Of a stretch of DNA of 64,000 bases, positions 45,372-54,963 are shown piece after piece. The position numbers were made by a program, and so were the translations under genes. The number at the start of each line of letters is the position of its first letter. Position 1 is the stretch's first letter. Source of the stretch: Virgibacillus ndiopensis (lineage in GTDB: Bacteria; Bacillota; Bacilli; Bacillales; Amphibacillaceae); assembly GCF_900187325.1 (NCBI RefSeq), contig NZ_FZMZ01000005.1:620001-684000 (forward strand). Reading direction: 5' to 3'. The notes under the pieces were generated by a model. The model had not been told where the DNA came from, did no database searches, and saw nothing but the letters and a program-made list of their open reading frames with translations.

Positions 45372-47006
45372 TTAAACTCCTGTATATTCTCCAAACTCTT
45401 CACGTAAAACATTGCAAATCTCCCCAATTGTTGCATATTGCTTTACGGCATCTAAAATATATGGAATTAAATTTACGTCATCCATTTTTGCCTGTTCTTT
45501 TAAAACAGTTAATGTTTCGTGTACCTTTTCCTGATCACGGCTTTTTCTTATTGATTCAACAGATTCTTTTTGTGCTTGTTCTAACGCTTCATCTACTTTA
45601 AGTAAATCTGGATTTACTTCCTCATCAAGCTTAAATTTATTTAAACCAACAATGATTTCTTCCTCTTTTTCAATACTTTTTTGTGTTTCGTATGCATTGT
45701 GGTGAATTTCCCGTTGCATAAATCCTTCTTCGATCGCTTTTACAGCTCCACCTAATTCGTTTACGCGCTCAATATATTTGTTTACTGCTTCTTCTATTTT
45801 ATCAGTTAATTCCTCAACATAATAGGAGCCAGCAAATGGATCAATTGTATCAGCGACACCACTTTCATGAGCTATAATTTGCTGTGTTCTAAGCGCGATT
45901 CTCGCTGAATCTTCTGTTGGCAATGATAATGCCTCATCACGGGAATTTGTATGCAAACTTTGTGTTCCTCCCATCACTGCCGCAAGCGCTTGCAATGTTA
46001 CTCGAACAATATTGTTGTCTGGTTGCTGAGCGGTTAACGTCGAACCACCAGTTTGTGTATGGAAACGCATTTTCCAGCTTTTTGCATCTTTTGCTTTATA
46101 ATGTTCTTTCATTATTTTGGCCCAGATTCTTCTTGCAGCACGGAATTTCGCAACTTCCTCAAAAAAATGATTATGCGCATTGAAGAAAAAAGCAAGTCTT
46201 GGTGCGAATGCATCAATATCTAAACCTGCCTTTAATGCAGCGTCAACATATGCCATTCCATTTGCAATTGTAAATGCCACTTCCTGAACTGCCGTGGAGC
46301 CAGCTTCCCTTATATGGTAGCCAGAGATACTTATCGTATTAAATTTCGGAGTATTTTGTTGACAGTATTCAAAAATATTTGTAATTAATCGCATAGAGGG
46401 CTTTGGCGGAAAAATATAGGTACCACGTGCGATATATTCTTTTAAAATATCATTTTGGATCGTTCCTGTTAATTGTTCTAACGGAACCCCCTGTTTCTCA
46501 CCAACAGCAATGTACATACATAATAATACGGATGCAGGTGCATTAATTGTCATCGACGTGCTTACCTTATCAAGTGGAATTCGATCTAATAGCTGCTCCA
46601 TATCATATAACGTATCTATTGCTACTCCTACTTTCCCGACTTCTCCTTCCGCCATGATATCATCCGAATCGTACCCTATTTGTGTTGGTAAATCGAACGC
46701 AACTGAAAGTCCTGTTTGACCTTGTTCCAGCAAATAACGGAACCTTTTATTCGTTTCTTGCGCTGAACCGAATCCAGCATACTGACGCATCGTCCAGAAA
46801 CGGCTCCGATACATTGTCGGCTGTATACCTCGTGTATATGGATATGCCCCTGGATACCCTAGTTTTTCCTCATACTGATCTGTATTTTCATCAACATACA
46901 ACCGTTTAACCTCTATATCCGACGATGTGGTGAACGTATCCTTTCGTTCAGGGAAACGTTTTACCGTTTTTTCAACAGATTGTTCCCATTTGTTTCTTTC
47001 AGTCAT
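45372..47006 (-). CDS. mcmA: Methylmalonyl-CoA mutase large (catalytic) subunit
   Basis: 544-aa substrate-binding TIM-barrel part of methylmalonyl-CoA mutase without a B12-binding domain of its own. Conserved: [37 protein letters not shown], and [16 protein letters not shown]. The missing cobalamin domain is supplied by the next gene (45 bp downstream). Start ATG at 47006 follows GGAGGCATTATCTGT; the extra 26 codons to 47084 look non-coding. Product: succinyl-CoA from (R)-methylmalonyl-CoA. A MeaB-type GTPase chaperone is not in the window. Confidence 0.92.
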   Translation of the reverse strand: MTERNKWEQSVEKTVKRFPERKDTFTTSSDIEVKRLYVDENTDQYEEKLGYPGAYPYTRGIQPTMYRSRFWTMRQYAGFGSAQETNKRFRYLLEQGQTGLSVAFDLPTQIGYDSDDIMAEGEVGKVGVAIDTLYDMEQLLDRIPLDKVSTSMTINAPASVLLCMYIAVGEKQGVPLEQLTGTIQNDILKEYIARGTYIFPPKPSMRLITNIFEYCQQNTPKFNTISISGYHIREAGSTAVQEVAFTIANGMAYVDAALKAGLDIDAFAPRLAFFFNAHNHFFEEVAKFRAARRIWAKIMKEHYKAKDAKSWKMRFHTQTGGSTLTAQQPDNNIVRVTLQALAAVMGGTQSLHTNSRDEALSLPTEDSARIALRTQQIIAHESGVADTIDPFAGSYYVEELTDKIEEAVNKYIERVNELGGAVKAIEEGFMQREIHHNAYETQKSIEKEEEIIVGLNKFKLDEEVNPDLLKVDEALEQAQKESVESIRKSRDQEKVHETLTVLKEQAKMDDVNLIPYILDAVKQYATIGEICNVLREEFGEYTGV

Positions 47007-47141
47007 ACAGATAATGCCTCCATTCAAAAAAATCTTATAATTTCCTATAATTCTATTTTTAATTATTTTTTTATACTTGTCCATTGTTTATTTTAACGAT
47101 AAAATACAAGTAGTATGGGGGAAAGAGAAGGAGGATTAATT

Positions 47142-47279
47142 GTGGCTGCAAAACAAATTAAACAACAAGCACCAAGAAAGCGATCAAAGCGTGAAAGACG
47201 ACTTAAGATTGTTATCTATATCATGATTCTCGCCATGGTTTTGTCATCGCTTACAACAGGCTTGGTAATGTTCCTATAA
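47142..47279 (+). CDS. prli42: Prli42-type stressosome-associated miniprotein (45 aa)
   Basis: 45-aa protein: strongly basic head (PRKRSKRERRLK) and one TM helix ending TTGLVMFL, the pattern of Prli42, which in Listeria anchors the stressosome to the membrane. Start is GTG at 47142 with GAAGGAGGATTAATT upstream. It is divergent from mcmA and convergent with the YqjA-like gene. No stressosome (rsbRST) genes are in view. Confidence 0.78.
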   Translation: MAAKQIKQQAPRKRSKRERRLKIVIYIMILAMVLSSLTTGLVMFL

Positions 47280-47301
47280 GTATACGTTTAAGAAGCGAAA
47301 G

Positions 47302-47341
47302 AAAGGCTGGATCAACTAGATTGTTTTGTTCCAGTCTTTTT
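47302..47341. terminator. Bidirectional terminator, prli42 / yqjA
   Basis: Stem roughly AAAGGCTGGAACAA-like arms (AAAGGCTGGATCAA/TTGTTCCAGTCTTT, two mismatches) with T-runs both ways. It overlaps the last codon of the yqjA-like gene. Confidence 0.75.
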
Positions 47342-48307
47342 ATGTTTTCTATCGGTTGAAACATCACTTGTTTTGAATTTCTTTTTTAAAATCAAATAAT
47401 CCTCAATTTCATGAAGCAGTCTAAACAGATTAGCTCTTGTTTCAAATTCTTCAGTCGATGTTGGTAAAGGCTCTTGTTTAAACGTCTTATATAACTCATC
47501 CAATTCATCCAAAAATAATACCGCCGTATTACCCGGATGCACTGCGTCTGATAACCCCTCAAAGAAGCTAGCTATTTTTTCTGAGAGTGAATCGGTATTT
47601 GATAATCTACTTACTAGCGGAAGCATACGTTGTAATAATTCAAATTGTTTTGTACGCATCTGAAAATAATCATGGTATGAATGTTTGTTACGTAACATAT
47701 GATTCTCTCGATCACGATCAACTAAATCGTTTGCTTCATGTAAAATTTTTTCTGTTTCTGTTATTTCCTTACCATCCCATAGTATGTTGTTGTCTCTTAT
47801 GTATAATGCAATTTCCTTTAGAATAACTTGGAAATTTTGTTCAAGTTTCATTTGCTGTTTCTTTAACTTATTATCTAAGCTAGGCATATATAAATTTAAA
47901 AGTAGTCCTGTACCAACACCTACTAAAATGAGCAGGAACTCTTCAAGTATAAATCTGAACGAAATATGCCCGGCACCATATAATTGCAATATAATTACGG
48001 AACTAGTCGCTATTCCAGGTGTAATTTTCAACAAAACAGTTGCTGGAATGAAAAATGCTAACATTAAGCCAACAACTATAGGATTATAACCAATTGTTTC
48101 AAAAAAAACGAAGGAAAAAATAATTGCTAACGTACAAGCTAAAAAACGATGCCACGCACTCAAAACCGAACGTTTTCTAGAAGGCTGAATGCACAAAATC
48201 GTTAAAATTCCTGCCGAAACAAAGTTTGTCACACCTACAAATTGAGCAATCGTAATAGCGATGGGAGTACCTATTGCAGTTTTAACAGTTCTAGAGCCAA
48301 TTTTCAC
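47312..48307 (-). CDS. yqjA: Aromatic acid exporter-family membrane protein (YqjA-like)
   Basis: 331-aa protein with four to five N-terminal TM helices (about 10-145) and a long helical, charged cytoplasmic C-terminal domain, the FUSC/aromatic acid exporter-like (DUF939) layout. I start at GTG 48307 (KIGSRTVKTAIGTPIAI), after GGGGAGATATTATT; the longer frame to 48379 overlaps the brxB terminator. Gene order with brxB is as in B. subtilis. Substrate unknown. Confidence 0.8.
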   Translation of the reverse strand: MKIGSRTVKTAIGTPIAITIAQFVGVTNFVSAGILTILCIQPSRKRSVLSAWHRFLACTLAIIFSFVFFETIGYNPIVVGLMLAFFIPATVLLKITPGIATSSVIILQLYGAGHISFRFILEEFLLILVGVGTGLLLNLYMPSLDNKLKKQQMKLEQNFQVILKEIALYIRDNNILWDGKEITETEKILHEANDLVDRDRENHMLRNKHSYHDYFQMRTKQFELLQRMLPLVSRLSNTDSLSEKIASFFEGLSDAVHPGNTAVLFLDELDELYKTFKQEPLPTSTEEFETRANLFRLLHEIEDYLILKKKFKTSDVSTDRKHKKTGTKQSS

Positions 48308-48352
48308 AATAATATCTCCCCTTACAAGTATAAAGCGCTCTTTACTTAAACT

Positions 48353-48391
48353 AAAAAGAGGCTGACCCGCATTAAACATTGAGACAGCCTC
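48353..48391 (-). terminator. Terminator of brxB
   Basis: Minus-strand stem GAGGCTG/CAGCCTC with a loop of about 21 bases and a CTTTTT tail, 26 bases after the brxB stop. Confidence 0.75.
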
Positions 48392-48417
48392 ATTTTAACT
48401 AGAAATTCTAGTTTAGT

Positions 48418-48861
48418 TTATATTTCTTTACAATGCTCATCAAATACATGCTGAAGCTTGCCTATTACGTCAACTGCGCTAGAACCTTCAATGTCATGAC
48501 GTTCTAACATCGTAACAATTTTTCCATCCTTCAAAAATGCAAAAGATGGAGATGATGGTGCATATCCTTCAAAATAGCCACGCGCTTTTTCAGTAGCTTC
48601 ACGATCTTGTCCTGCAAAAACAGTAACAAGATTATCTGGTCGTTTATCATAATGTATCGCATTTGCAGCCGCTGGACGTGCAACTCCACCAGCACACCCA
48701 CATACTGAATTTACCATAACAAGCGTTGTGCCTTTACGGTTAAGAGCCTCATCAACTTGTTCAGTCGTAGTTAGTTCCTCGTAACCTGCTTCCCTAATAT
48801 CTTTTCTAGCAGCATCGACAACGTCATTCATGAATAGATTAAAATCCATCTGAACATCCAT
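48418..48861 (-). CDS. brxB: Bacilliredoxin BrxB
   Basis: 147-aa thioredoxin-fold protein that removes bacillithiol from S-bacillithiolated proteins. Active site [16 protein letters not shown] contains the CGC motif. Matches B. subtilis YqiW in length and opening ([10 protein letters not shown]). Two in-frame ATGs are possible: 48861 touching AAGGGG, or 48849. It lies just after bkdB, as in B. subtilis. Confidence 0.93.
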   Translation of the reverse strand: MDVQMDFNLFMNDVVDAARKDIREAGYEELTTTEQVDEALNRKGTTLVMVNSVCGCAGGVARPAAANAIHYDKRPDNLVTVFAGQDREATEKARGYFEGYAPSSPSFAFLKDGKIVTMLERHDIEGSSAVDVIGKLQHVFDEHCKEI

Positions 48862-48957
48862 CCCCTTAAAAATAAGTATAGTTGAAACCTATCACTAGCT
48901 TATCAATTTTAAGCCTAGATTTCAATTTATTTAGATTGTACTTGAACCCAAAATTCA

Positions 48958-50229
48958 CTAATAGACATTTGTATTGTCTTTATTGATATTTTCTAGAATT
49001 TCTTTTACTCTAGCAAGGAATTGACCACAAACAAGGCCATCCAAAATTCGGTGATCTAAAGACAAGGATAAATTCACCATATCCCTTGCAGCAAACATAT
49101 CATTAATAATCATTGGACGTTTTACAATGGATTCAATTTGTAAAATAGCTGCCTGCGGATAATTGATTACACCCATTGAATGAATTGACCCAAAAGAACC
49201 TGTATTATTAACGGTAAATGTACCACCTTGCATATCCTCAGAAGTCAACTTACCTGAACGGGCTTTTGATGCAAGTTCATAAATATCTTTAGCAATTCCT
49301 TTGATGCTTTTCTCATCCGCATGTTTAATAACAGGCACAAAAAGCTCTTGATCCTTAGCAACTGCAATAGATAAATTAATATCTTTCTTTTGAATAATTT
49401 TATCTCCTGCCCAGGCGCTATTTAATTGTGGAAATTCCTTCAATGCTTGTGCAACAGCTTTCACAAAAAAAGCAAAGAATGTAAGGCTAAATCCTTCTTT
49501 TTGTTTGAATTCATTTTTAACACTATTTCTATAATTCACCAGATCCGTCACATCAACTTCAACAGTCATCCAAGCATGAGGAATTTCCTGTTTGGAACGT
49601 ACCATGTTCTGTGCAATTACCTTACGTACACCTGTAACTGGAATTTCGATATCACCAGATTGAGTTGTTTGTTGAGATACTTGTGGTGATGGTTTTTTAG
49701 CCGATTCTGGTTCTTGTTGTTTCTTATCCTCACTTGCCGGTATTTTGTCATTGGCTTTCTGTACTTCACCAGAAGCGATAATTTTTTCTATATCTTTTCT
49801 AGTAATACGTCCACCTTTTCCTGTTCCGTCTACTTGTACTAAATCAATATCATTTTCCTGCGCCATTCGTAAAACAGCCGGAGAATACCGCTTTTTCATT
49901 GATTGATCAGCATTGGCATTATCTTCTGTTTTTTCTTCGACTTCTACTTTTTCATCTGATACAGGGGTTTTTTCCTCACCAACTCCCCCCTCCGTATCGA
50001 TATAACACATTAATTCTCCAACTTCAATCGTGTCGCCCTCTTGAGCGATAAGCTCCTTTATTACTCCTGTGAACGAAGATGGAACTTCTGCGTTTACTTT
50101 ATCTGTCATGACCTCAGCAATCGGATCATACTTGTTAACTTTGTCTCCAATACCAACAAGCCATGAACTAATTGTCCCCTCCGTTACACTTTCTCCTAAT
50201 TGAGGCATGTTAATTTTTTCAGTAGCCAT
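48958..50229 (-). CDS. bkdB: Branched-chain 2-oxoacid dehydrogenase E2 (lipoamide acyltransferase)
   Basis: 423-aa E2 core. Lipoyl domain at 1-75 with the modified Lys in MTDKVNAEV; Pro/Gln/Ser-rich linker; peripheral subunit-binding domain about 113-150 (SPAVLRMAQENDIDL); catalytic domain with the C-terminal active-site DHRILDG. It accepts acyl groups from BkdAA/AB and passes them to CoA. Start ATG at 50229, GGAGG eight bases upstream. Unlike the other bkd genes it is separated from its neighbour by an unusual 159-bp gap. Confidence 0.94.
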   Translation of the reverse strand: MATEKINMPQLGESVTEGTISSWLVGIGDKVNKYDPIAEVMTDKVNAEVPSSFTGVIKELIAQEGDTIEVGELMCYIDTEGGVGEEKTPVSDEKVEVEEKTEDNANADQSMKKRYSPAVLRMAQENDIDLVQVDGTGKGGRITRKDIEKIIASGEVQKANDKIPASEDKKQQEPESAKKPSPQVSQQTTQSGDIEIPVTGVRKVIAQNMVRSKQEIPHAWMTVEVDVTDLVNYRNSVKNEFKQKEGFSLTFFAFFVKAVAQALKEFPQLNSAWAGDKIIQKKDINLSIAVAKDQELFVPVIKHADEKSIKGIAKDIYELASKARSGKLTSEDMQGGTFTVNNTGSFGSIHSMGVINYPQAAILQIESIVKRPMIINDMFAARDMVNLSLSLDHRILDGLVCGQFLARVKEILENINKDNTNVY

Positions 50230-50388
50230 CACAGGTCCCTCCTTTTTATAATTAAAAATGTAGTAGCATGAGGCACGTCTAGCGATGCACGCGAGAGTTT
50301 CGAGACATATTCAATGTCACTCCAAGAGCCAAATTCGCGCGTTCTATTACCGCTTTTCACCACTTTGCAAACTTGCCTAACTATTGTA
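50230..50388. other. Atypical 159-bp spacer inside the bkd operon
   Basis: Other junctions in this operon are 3 to 31 bp. This spacer is richer in CG dinucleotides (GCACGCGAGAG, TTCGCGCG) and holds a GACAT/ATGTC hairpin (about 50300-50317) in CGAGACATATTCAATGTCAC. No reading frame is supported. It looks like a small inserted repeat or a processing/regulatory element; not similar to the two mobile elements above. Confidence 0.5.
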
Positions 50389-51372
50389 TTAAAACTCAGC
50401 TAATTCACGCATTGCTTTTTCTACTTTGTCTGGGTTAACCATAAAATATTTTTCCATTGTCGGTGCATATGGCATTGCTGGAATGTTCGGACCAGCTAAT
50501 CGTTGTACTGGTGCATCTAAATCAAATAAACAATTCTCTGCAATAATCGCCGCAACTTCACCAATAATACTGCCTTCTTTGTTATCTTCTGTAATAAGCA
50601 ATACCTTCCCTGTCTTCTTGGCAGCTTCAATAATAGCCTCTCTATCAAGTGGATAAATTGTACGTAAATCTAGAATATGTGCATCTATTCCTTCTTCAGC
50701 TAATTTCTCTGCAGCTTGGAGGGCGAAATGTACACATAGTCCATACGTAATAATCGTTATATCGGAACCTTCTCGTTTTACATCCGCTTTACCTATTGGT
50801 AGAACATAATCATCCTCTGGCACGTCCCCTTTTAACAAACGATATGCACGTTTGTGTTCAAAGAATAGCACTGGATCATTATCTCGAATTGCTGCCTTTA
50901 ATAATCCTTTCACATCATATGGTGTAGAAGGCATTACAATTTTTAGACCAGGTTGATTGGCAAAAACCGCTTCAACGGACTGCGAATGATACAACGCACC
51001 ATGCACACCGCCTCCATATGGCGCACGAATCGTAATTGGGCAATCCCAGTCATTGTTTGAACGATAACGAATTCGAGATGCTTCTGAAATGATTTGGTTG
51101 ACTGCAGGCATGATAAAATCAGCAAACTGCATTTCTGCAACAGGTCGCATTCCATACATCGCAGCACCAATACCAACACCGGCTATTGCAGATTCAGCTA
51201 GTGGTGTGTCTAGTACACGATATTCACCAAATTCATCGTACAATCCATCGGTAGCACGGAACACACCGCCTTTTTTACCAACATCTTCCCCTAATACAAA
51301 TACTTTCTCGTCACGTTGCATTTCTTCTTTTAATGCAGTTGTAACAGCTTGAATATATGACATTACTGGCAT
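50389..51372 (-). CDS. bkdAB: Branched-chain 2-oxoacid dehydrogenase E1 beta
   Basis: 327-aa transketolase-like beta subunit of E1. Conserved: VFVLGEDVG, GVFRATDGL, PLAESAIAGVGIGAA, FADFIMPAVNQI and RAPYGGGVHG (ThDP pyrimidine side). Pairs with BkdAA, 15 bp upstream, to decarboxylate branched 2-oxoacids. GGAGGGAAATTTACT precedes the ATG. Confidence 0.95.
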   Translation of the reverse strand: MPVMSYIQAVTTALKEEMQRDEKVFVLGEDVGKKGGVFRATDGLYDEFGEYRVLDTPLAESAIAGVGIGAAMYGMRPVAEMQFADFIMPAVNQIISEASRIRYRSNNDWDCPITIRAPYGGGVHGALYHSQSVEAVFANQPGLKIVMPSTPYDVKGLLKAAIRDNDPVLFFEHKRAYRLLKGDVPEDDYVLPIGKADVKREGSDITIITYGLCVHFALQAAEKLAEEGIDAHILDLRTIYPLDREAIIEAAKKTGKVLLITEDNKEGSIIGEVAAIIAENCLFDLDAPVQRLAGPNIPAMPYAPTMEKYFMVNPDKVEKAMRELAEF

Positions 51373-51387
51373 AGTAAATTTCCCTCC

Positions 51388-52380
51388 TTACTCTTCATAA
51401 ACAAACTTTAAAGCGTCTTCAGGATCTGCATATGGAGCATTTTCTGCATAATCCGTAGCTTCGTTTACAAGATCACTAATTTCTCCATTAATTTCTTTTT
51501 CTACCTCTTCCGTTAAAATATCGACCTCTTTTAGGTAAGATGCAAACGTTATAATTGAGTCTTTCTTTTTCGCCTCTTCCACTTCTTCACTTTCACGATA
51601 TTGACGATCATCGTCATCACTTGAGTGTGCCGTTAATCGATACGAAACAGCTTCAATTAATGTAGGTCCTTCACCATTTATTGCACGATTACGCGCTTCC
51701 TTTACCGCCTCATAAACTGCAAGGGGATCATTCCCGTCTACAGTTATACCTGGCATACCATATCCCTGTGCACGATCAGATACTTTTTCAGATGCTAATT
51801 GACGTTCAATAGGTACGGAAATGGCATATTTATTATTCTCTACCATAGTAATCACTGGTAATTTATGTACACCAGCAAAGTTCAATCCTTCATGGAAATC
51901 ACCCTGGTTTGATGATCCTTCACCTAAAGTAACGAGTGAAACGATATCTTTTTTCTCCATTTTAGCTGCTAGCGCAACACCCACTGCATGCGGAACCTGT
52001 GTAGTTACAGGAGATGACCCCGTTAGGATTCTATTTTTCTTTTGACCAAAATGACCAGGCATTTGCCGTCCACCCGAGTTAGGGTCTTCTTTTTTAGCAA
52101 ACCCTGATAACATTAAATCCTTTGCAGTCATACCAAATGCAAGTACAACACCCATGTCACGATAATAAGGTGCCACATAATCATGTTCACGATCTAACGC
52201 AAATGATGCTCCAACCTGTGCCGCTTCCTGTCCTTGACAAGAAATAACAAAAGGTATCTTCCCAGCACGATTTAACAGCCACATTCTTTCATCAATTTTT
52301 CTAGCTAAAAGCATTGTTTTAAACATGTCTAAGACTTGCTCATCTGTTAAGCCTAATGCTTCATGACGATTTACAGTCAT
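51388..52380 (-). CDS. bkdAA: Branched-chain 2-oxoacid dehydrogenase E1 alpha
   Basis: 330-aa ThDP-dependent alpha subunit. The ThDP/Mg motif GEGSSNQGDFHEGLNFA plus NN (VENNKYAIS), MPGHFGQ and HSSDDDDRQYR (phosphorylation-loop region) are present. Preceded by GGAGGGACTTTTATT. It follows lpdV by 23 bp. Confidence 0.95.
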   Translation of the reverse strand: MTVNRHEALGLTDEQVLDMFKTMLLARKIDERMWLLNRAGKIPFVISCQGQEAAQVGASFALDREHDYVAPYYRDMGVVLAFGMTAKDLMLSGFAKKEDPNSGGRQMPGHFGQKKNRILTGSSPVTTQVPHAVGVALAAKMEKKDIVSLVTLGEGSSNQGDFHEGLNFAGVHKLPVITMVENNKYAISVPIERQLASEKVSDRAQGYGMPGITVDGNDPLAVYEAVKEARNRAINGEGPTLIEAVSYRLTAHSSDDDDRQYRESEEVEEAKKKDSIITFASYLKEVDILTEEVEKEINGEISDLVNEATDYAENAPYADPEDALKFVYEE

Positions 52381-52403
52381 AATAAAAGTCCCTCCTTTTG
52401 ATT

Positions 52404-53825
52404 CTAACCATGAATTTGTTTACCATCTACTGCTAATGCCGCTTCTCCAATAACCTCAGATAATGTTGGATGTGGATGGATACTTTCTGAAATTTCCCAA
52501 GGTGTTGCATCCAATACTTTTGCAAGTCCTGCTTCAGATATCATATCGGTCACATGCGGTCCGATCATATGGACGCCTAATAAATCATTATTATTTTTAT
52601 CGGAAATGATTTTAACAAAGCCATCTGACTCCCCATGCACAAGTGCTTTACCTACTGCTTTGAATGGAAATTTCCCCACTTTTATAGCTAAACCTTTTTC
52701 TTTAGCCTGCTTTTCGGCTAAACCAACACTTGCAACTTCCGGATTCGAGTAGATACATGTTGGAATGTTTTCATATTCAATTGGTGTGGGTGTATTATTT
52801 GCCATATGTTCAACAGCTACAATTCCTTCATGTGATGCAACATGGGCAAGTTGCATTCCACCTATTACATCACCAATGGCATAAATATGAGATTCCTTCG
52901 TTTGATAAAATTGATTTGTTTGAATAACACCTTTTTCCACTACTATATCTGTGTTCTCAAGACCAATGTTTGTTGTATTCGCTAAACGACCAACAGAGAC
53001 GAGCATTTTATCTGCTTGAAAGCTTTTAGTCTCCCCGTTAATTTCCGCTTCAATAATCACACCATTATCACGAGACAACGTATCAGATAAAACTTTAGCA
53101 CTTTTTATAAATTTAATTCCTTTATTCTTCAGAAGCTTCTCAACTTCTTTTACGATTGATTCATCCTCTGTTGGAAGAATCTGATCTAAATATTCAATAA
53201 CTGTAACATCTACACCGAAATCGGCAAGCATGGATGCCCATTCGATTCCAATAACCCCTCCGCCAACAATAATGATAGAATCTGGTAATTTATCCATTTG
53301 TAATGCTTCATCAGAAGTCATCACAAATTGTCCATCAATATCTAATCCTGGCAACGACTTAGGTTTGGACCCTGTTGCAATCAAAACATTTTTAGGGACA
53401 ATCATTGTATTTTCGTCACCATTTTCATATTCAATTGAAATAGTTCCTGGCATTGGAGAGAAAATACTTGGCCCTAAAATACGCCCATACCCTTCAAAAA
53501 CATCAATTTTTCCTTTTTTCATTAATCCTTGCACGCCTTGATGCAATGTACTGACAATACTACTTTTTCTTTCTTGTACTTTTGTGAAATTTAACGTTGT
53601 ATCTTTTGTGTCAACTCCATAATGTTCAGCTTCCTTTGTTTGCTTAAAAACCTCAGCACTACGAAGTAACGCTTTTGATGGGATGCAACCTCGATGTAAG
53701 CAAGTTCCACCAAGTTCTCCTTTTTCTACTACAGCAACCTGCATACCTAGCTGTGAGGCTCGAATCGCTGCTACATAACCACCCGTTCCTCCTCCTAGAA
53801 CAACAAGATCATACTCTTTTGCCAT
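52404..53825 (-). CDS. lpdV: Dihydrolipoyl dehydrogenase LpdV
   Basis: 473-aa FAD/NAD flavoprotein E3, reoxidising the E2 lipoamide. FAD motif VVLGGGTGGYVAA, redox disulfide GGTCLHRGCIP, NAD motif IIVGGGVIGIEWAS, and C-terminal HPHPTLSE with the catalytic His. Starts three bases after the buk stop. The bkd-linked E3 is distinct from the pdhD-type enzyme expected elsewhere. Confidence 0.95.
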   Translation of the reverse strand: MAKEYDLVVLGGGTGGYVAAIRASQLGMQVAVVEKGELGGTCLHRGCIPSKALLRSAEVFKQTKEAEHYGVDTKDTTLNFTKVQERKSSIVSTLHQGVQGLMKKGKIDVFEGYGRILGPSIFSPMPGTISIEYENGDENTMIVPKNVLIATGSKPKSLPGLDIDGQFVMTSDEALQMDKLPDSIIIVGGGVIGIEWASMLADFGVDVTVIEYLDQILPTEDESIVKEVEKLLKNKGIKFIKSAKVLSDTLSRDNGVIIEAEINGETKSFQADKMLVSVGRLANTTNIGLENTDIVVEKGVIQTNQFYQTKESHIYAIGDVIGGMQLAHVASHEGIVAVEHMANNTPTPIEYENIPTCIYSNPEVASVGLAEKQAKEKGLAIKVGKFPFKAVGKALVHGESDGFVKIISDKNNNDLLGVHMIGPHVTDMISEAGLAKVLDATPWEISESIHPHPTLSEVIGEAALAVDGKQIHG

Positions 53826-53828
53826 ACA

Positions 53829-54932
53829 TTAATTCTCCTTTATTTGAACATTATTTGGATAAGTCTTCGCTACTTCTTCGTTACGCAAAATTCGTAATGT
53901 ACCTTCATTTAATGCCTGTAATTCATCTTCACCAGGATAGACAATGGTGTCGGCTATCCAATTCACACGTTCAGATATCATTTCGACAAACGTCTTTCCA
54001 TACGCAAGACCACCAGTTAGAACAATTGCATCAACTTTGCCTGAAAGGACGACACTCATTGCCCCAATTTCTTTTGCTATCTGGTATGCCATAGCATCAT
54101 AAATGTTAGCAGCATCGTGTTCTCCATTCTTTATCCGATCTTCTACTTCCATAGCATCGTTGGTTTGTAAATATGCCATTAATCCACCCTGCCCGACCAG
54201 CTTTTTCATTATTTCATCTCGATAATATTGACCGGAAAAACATAATGAAACTAAATCGCCTGCTGGGACAGTTCCTGCACGTTCTGGAGAAAATGGCCCC
54301 TCACCGTGTAAGCCATTATTAACATCGATAACTTTGCCATTTCGATGGGCACCAACTGTAATACCTCCACCCATATGCGTAACGATAAGATTAACATTTT
54401 CATATGCTTCACCTAAATCAAAAGCAGCTTTCCTTGCAACTGCCTTTTGATTTAGTGCATGAAAAATACTTTTTCTAGGTATTTCAGGAACCCCCGAAAA
54501 CCTTGCGATATCATCTAATTCATCAACAACTACAGGATCAACAATATAAGATGGAATATTTAAGCCACATGCTATTTCATGTGCAATAATCCCCCCGAGG
54601 TTAGAAGCATGTTCCCCATTGTAGCCTATTTTCAAATCCTGAAGCATCACGTCATTTACTTCGTAGGTCCCACCTTCTATGGGGCGTAACAGTCCACCGC
54701 GCCCACATACAGCACTTAGCTTGGAAATGTTAATACCCTCATAATCTAAATGTTCAAGAATAACTCTTTTTCTGAAATCATATTGATCAATAATCCGATT
54801 ATACTGCATTATATCGTCTACATTGTGTCTAATGGTTTTTTCTAAAATACAATTTTCGTTATTAAATACACCAATTTTCGTAGATGTTGATCCTGGATTT
54901 AATACTAGTATTCGAAATAGTTGTTGTTGCAA
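53829..54932 (-). CDS. buk: Butyrate / branched-chain fatty acid kinase
   Basis: 367-aa acetokinase-family enzyme, making ATP from butyryl- or branched acyl phosphate formed by Ptb. Family motifs: [14 protein letters not shown] near the N-terminus, [13 protein letters not shown], and [10 protein letters not shown]. Start is TTG at 54932, after GGAGGACAAAAAA. It lies 31 bp after bcd. Confidence 0.94.
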   Translation of the reverse strand: MQQQLFRILVLNPGSTSTKIGVFNNENCILEKTIRHNVDDIMQYNRIIDQYDFRKRVILEHLDYEGINISKLSAVCGRGGLLRPIEGGTYEVNDVMLQDLKIGYNGEHASNLGGIIAHEIACGLNIPSYIVDPVVVDELDDIARFSGVPEIPRKSIFHALNQKAVARKAAFDLGEAYENVNLIVTHMGGGITVGAHRNGKVIDVNNGLHGEGPFSPERAGTVPAGDLVSLCFSGQYYRDEIMKKLVGQGGLMAYLQTNDAMEVEDRIKNGEHDAANIYDAMAYQIAKEIGAMSVVLSGKVDAIVLTGGLAYGKTFVEMISERVNWIADTIVYPGEDELQALNEGTLRILRNEEVAKTYPNNVQIKEN

Positions 54933-54963
54933 TTTTTTGTCCTCCGTTGCTTACAGCGCTTTT

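Noticed and set aside
50230-50388. The bkd spacer as a third copy of the GGCT-ended element
   Set aside because: It lacks the ends, core and flanking duplications of that family.
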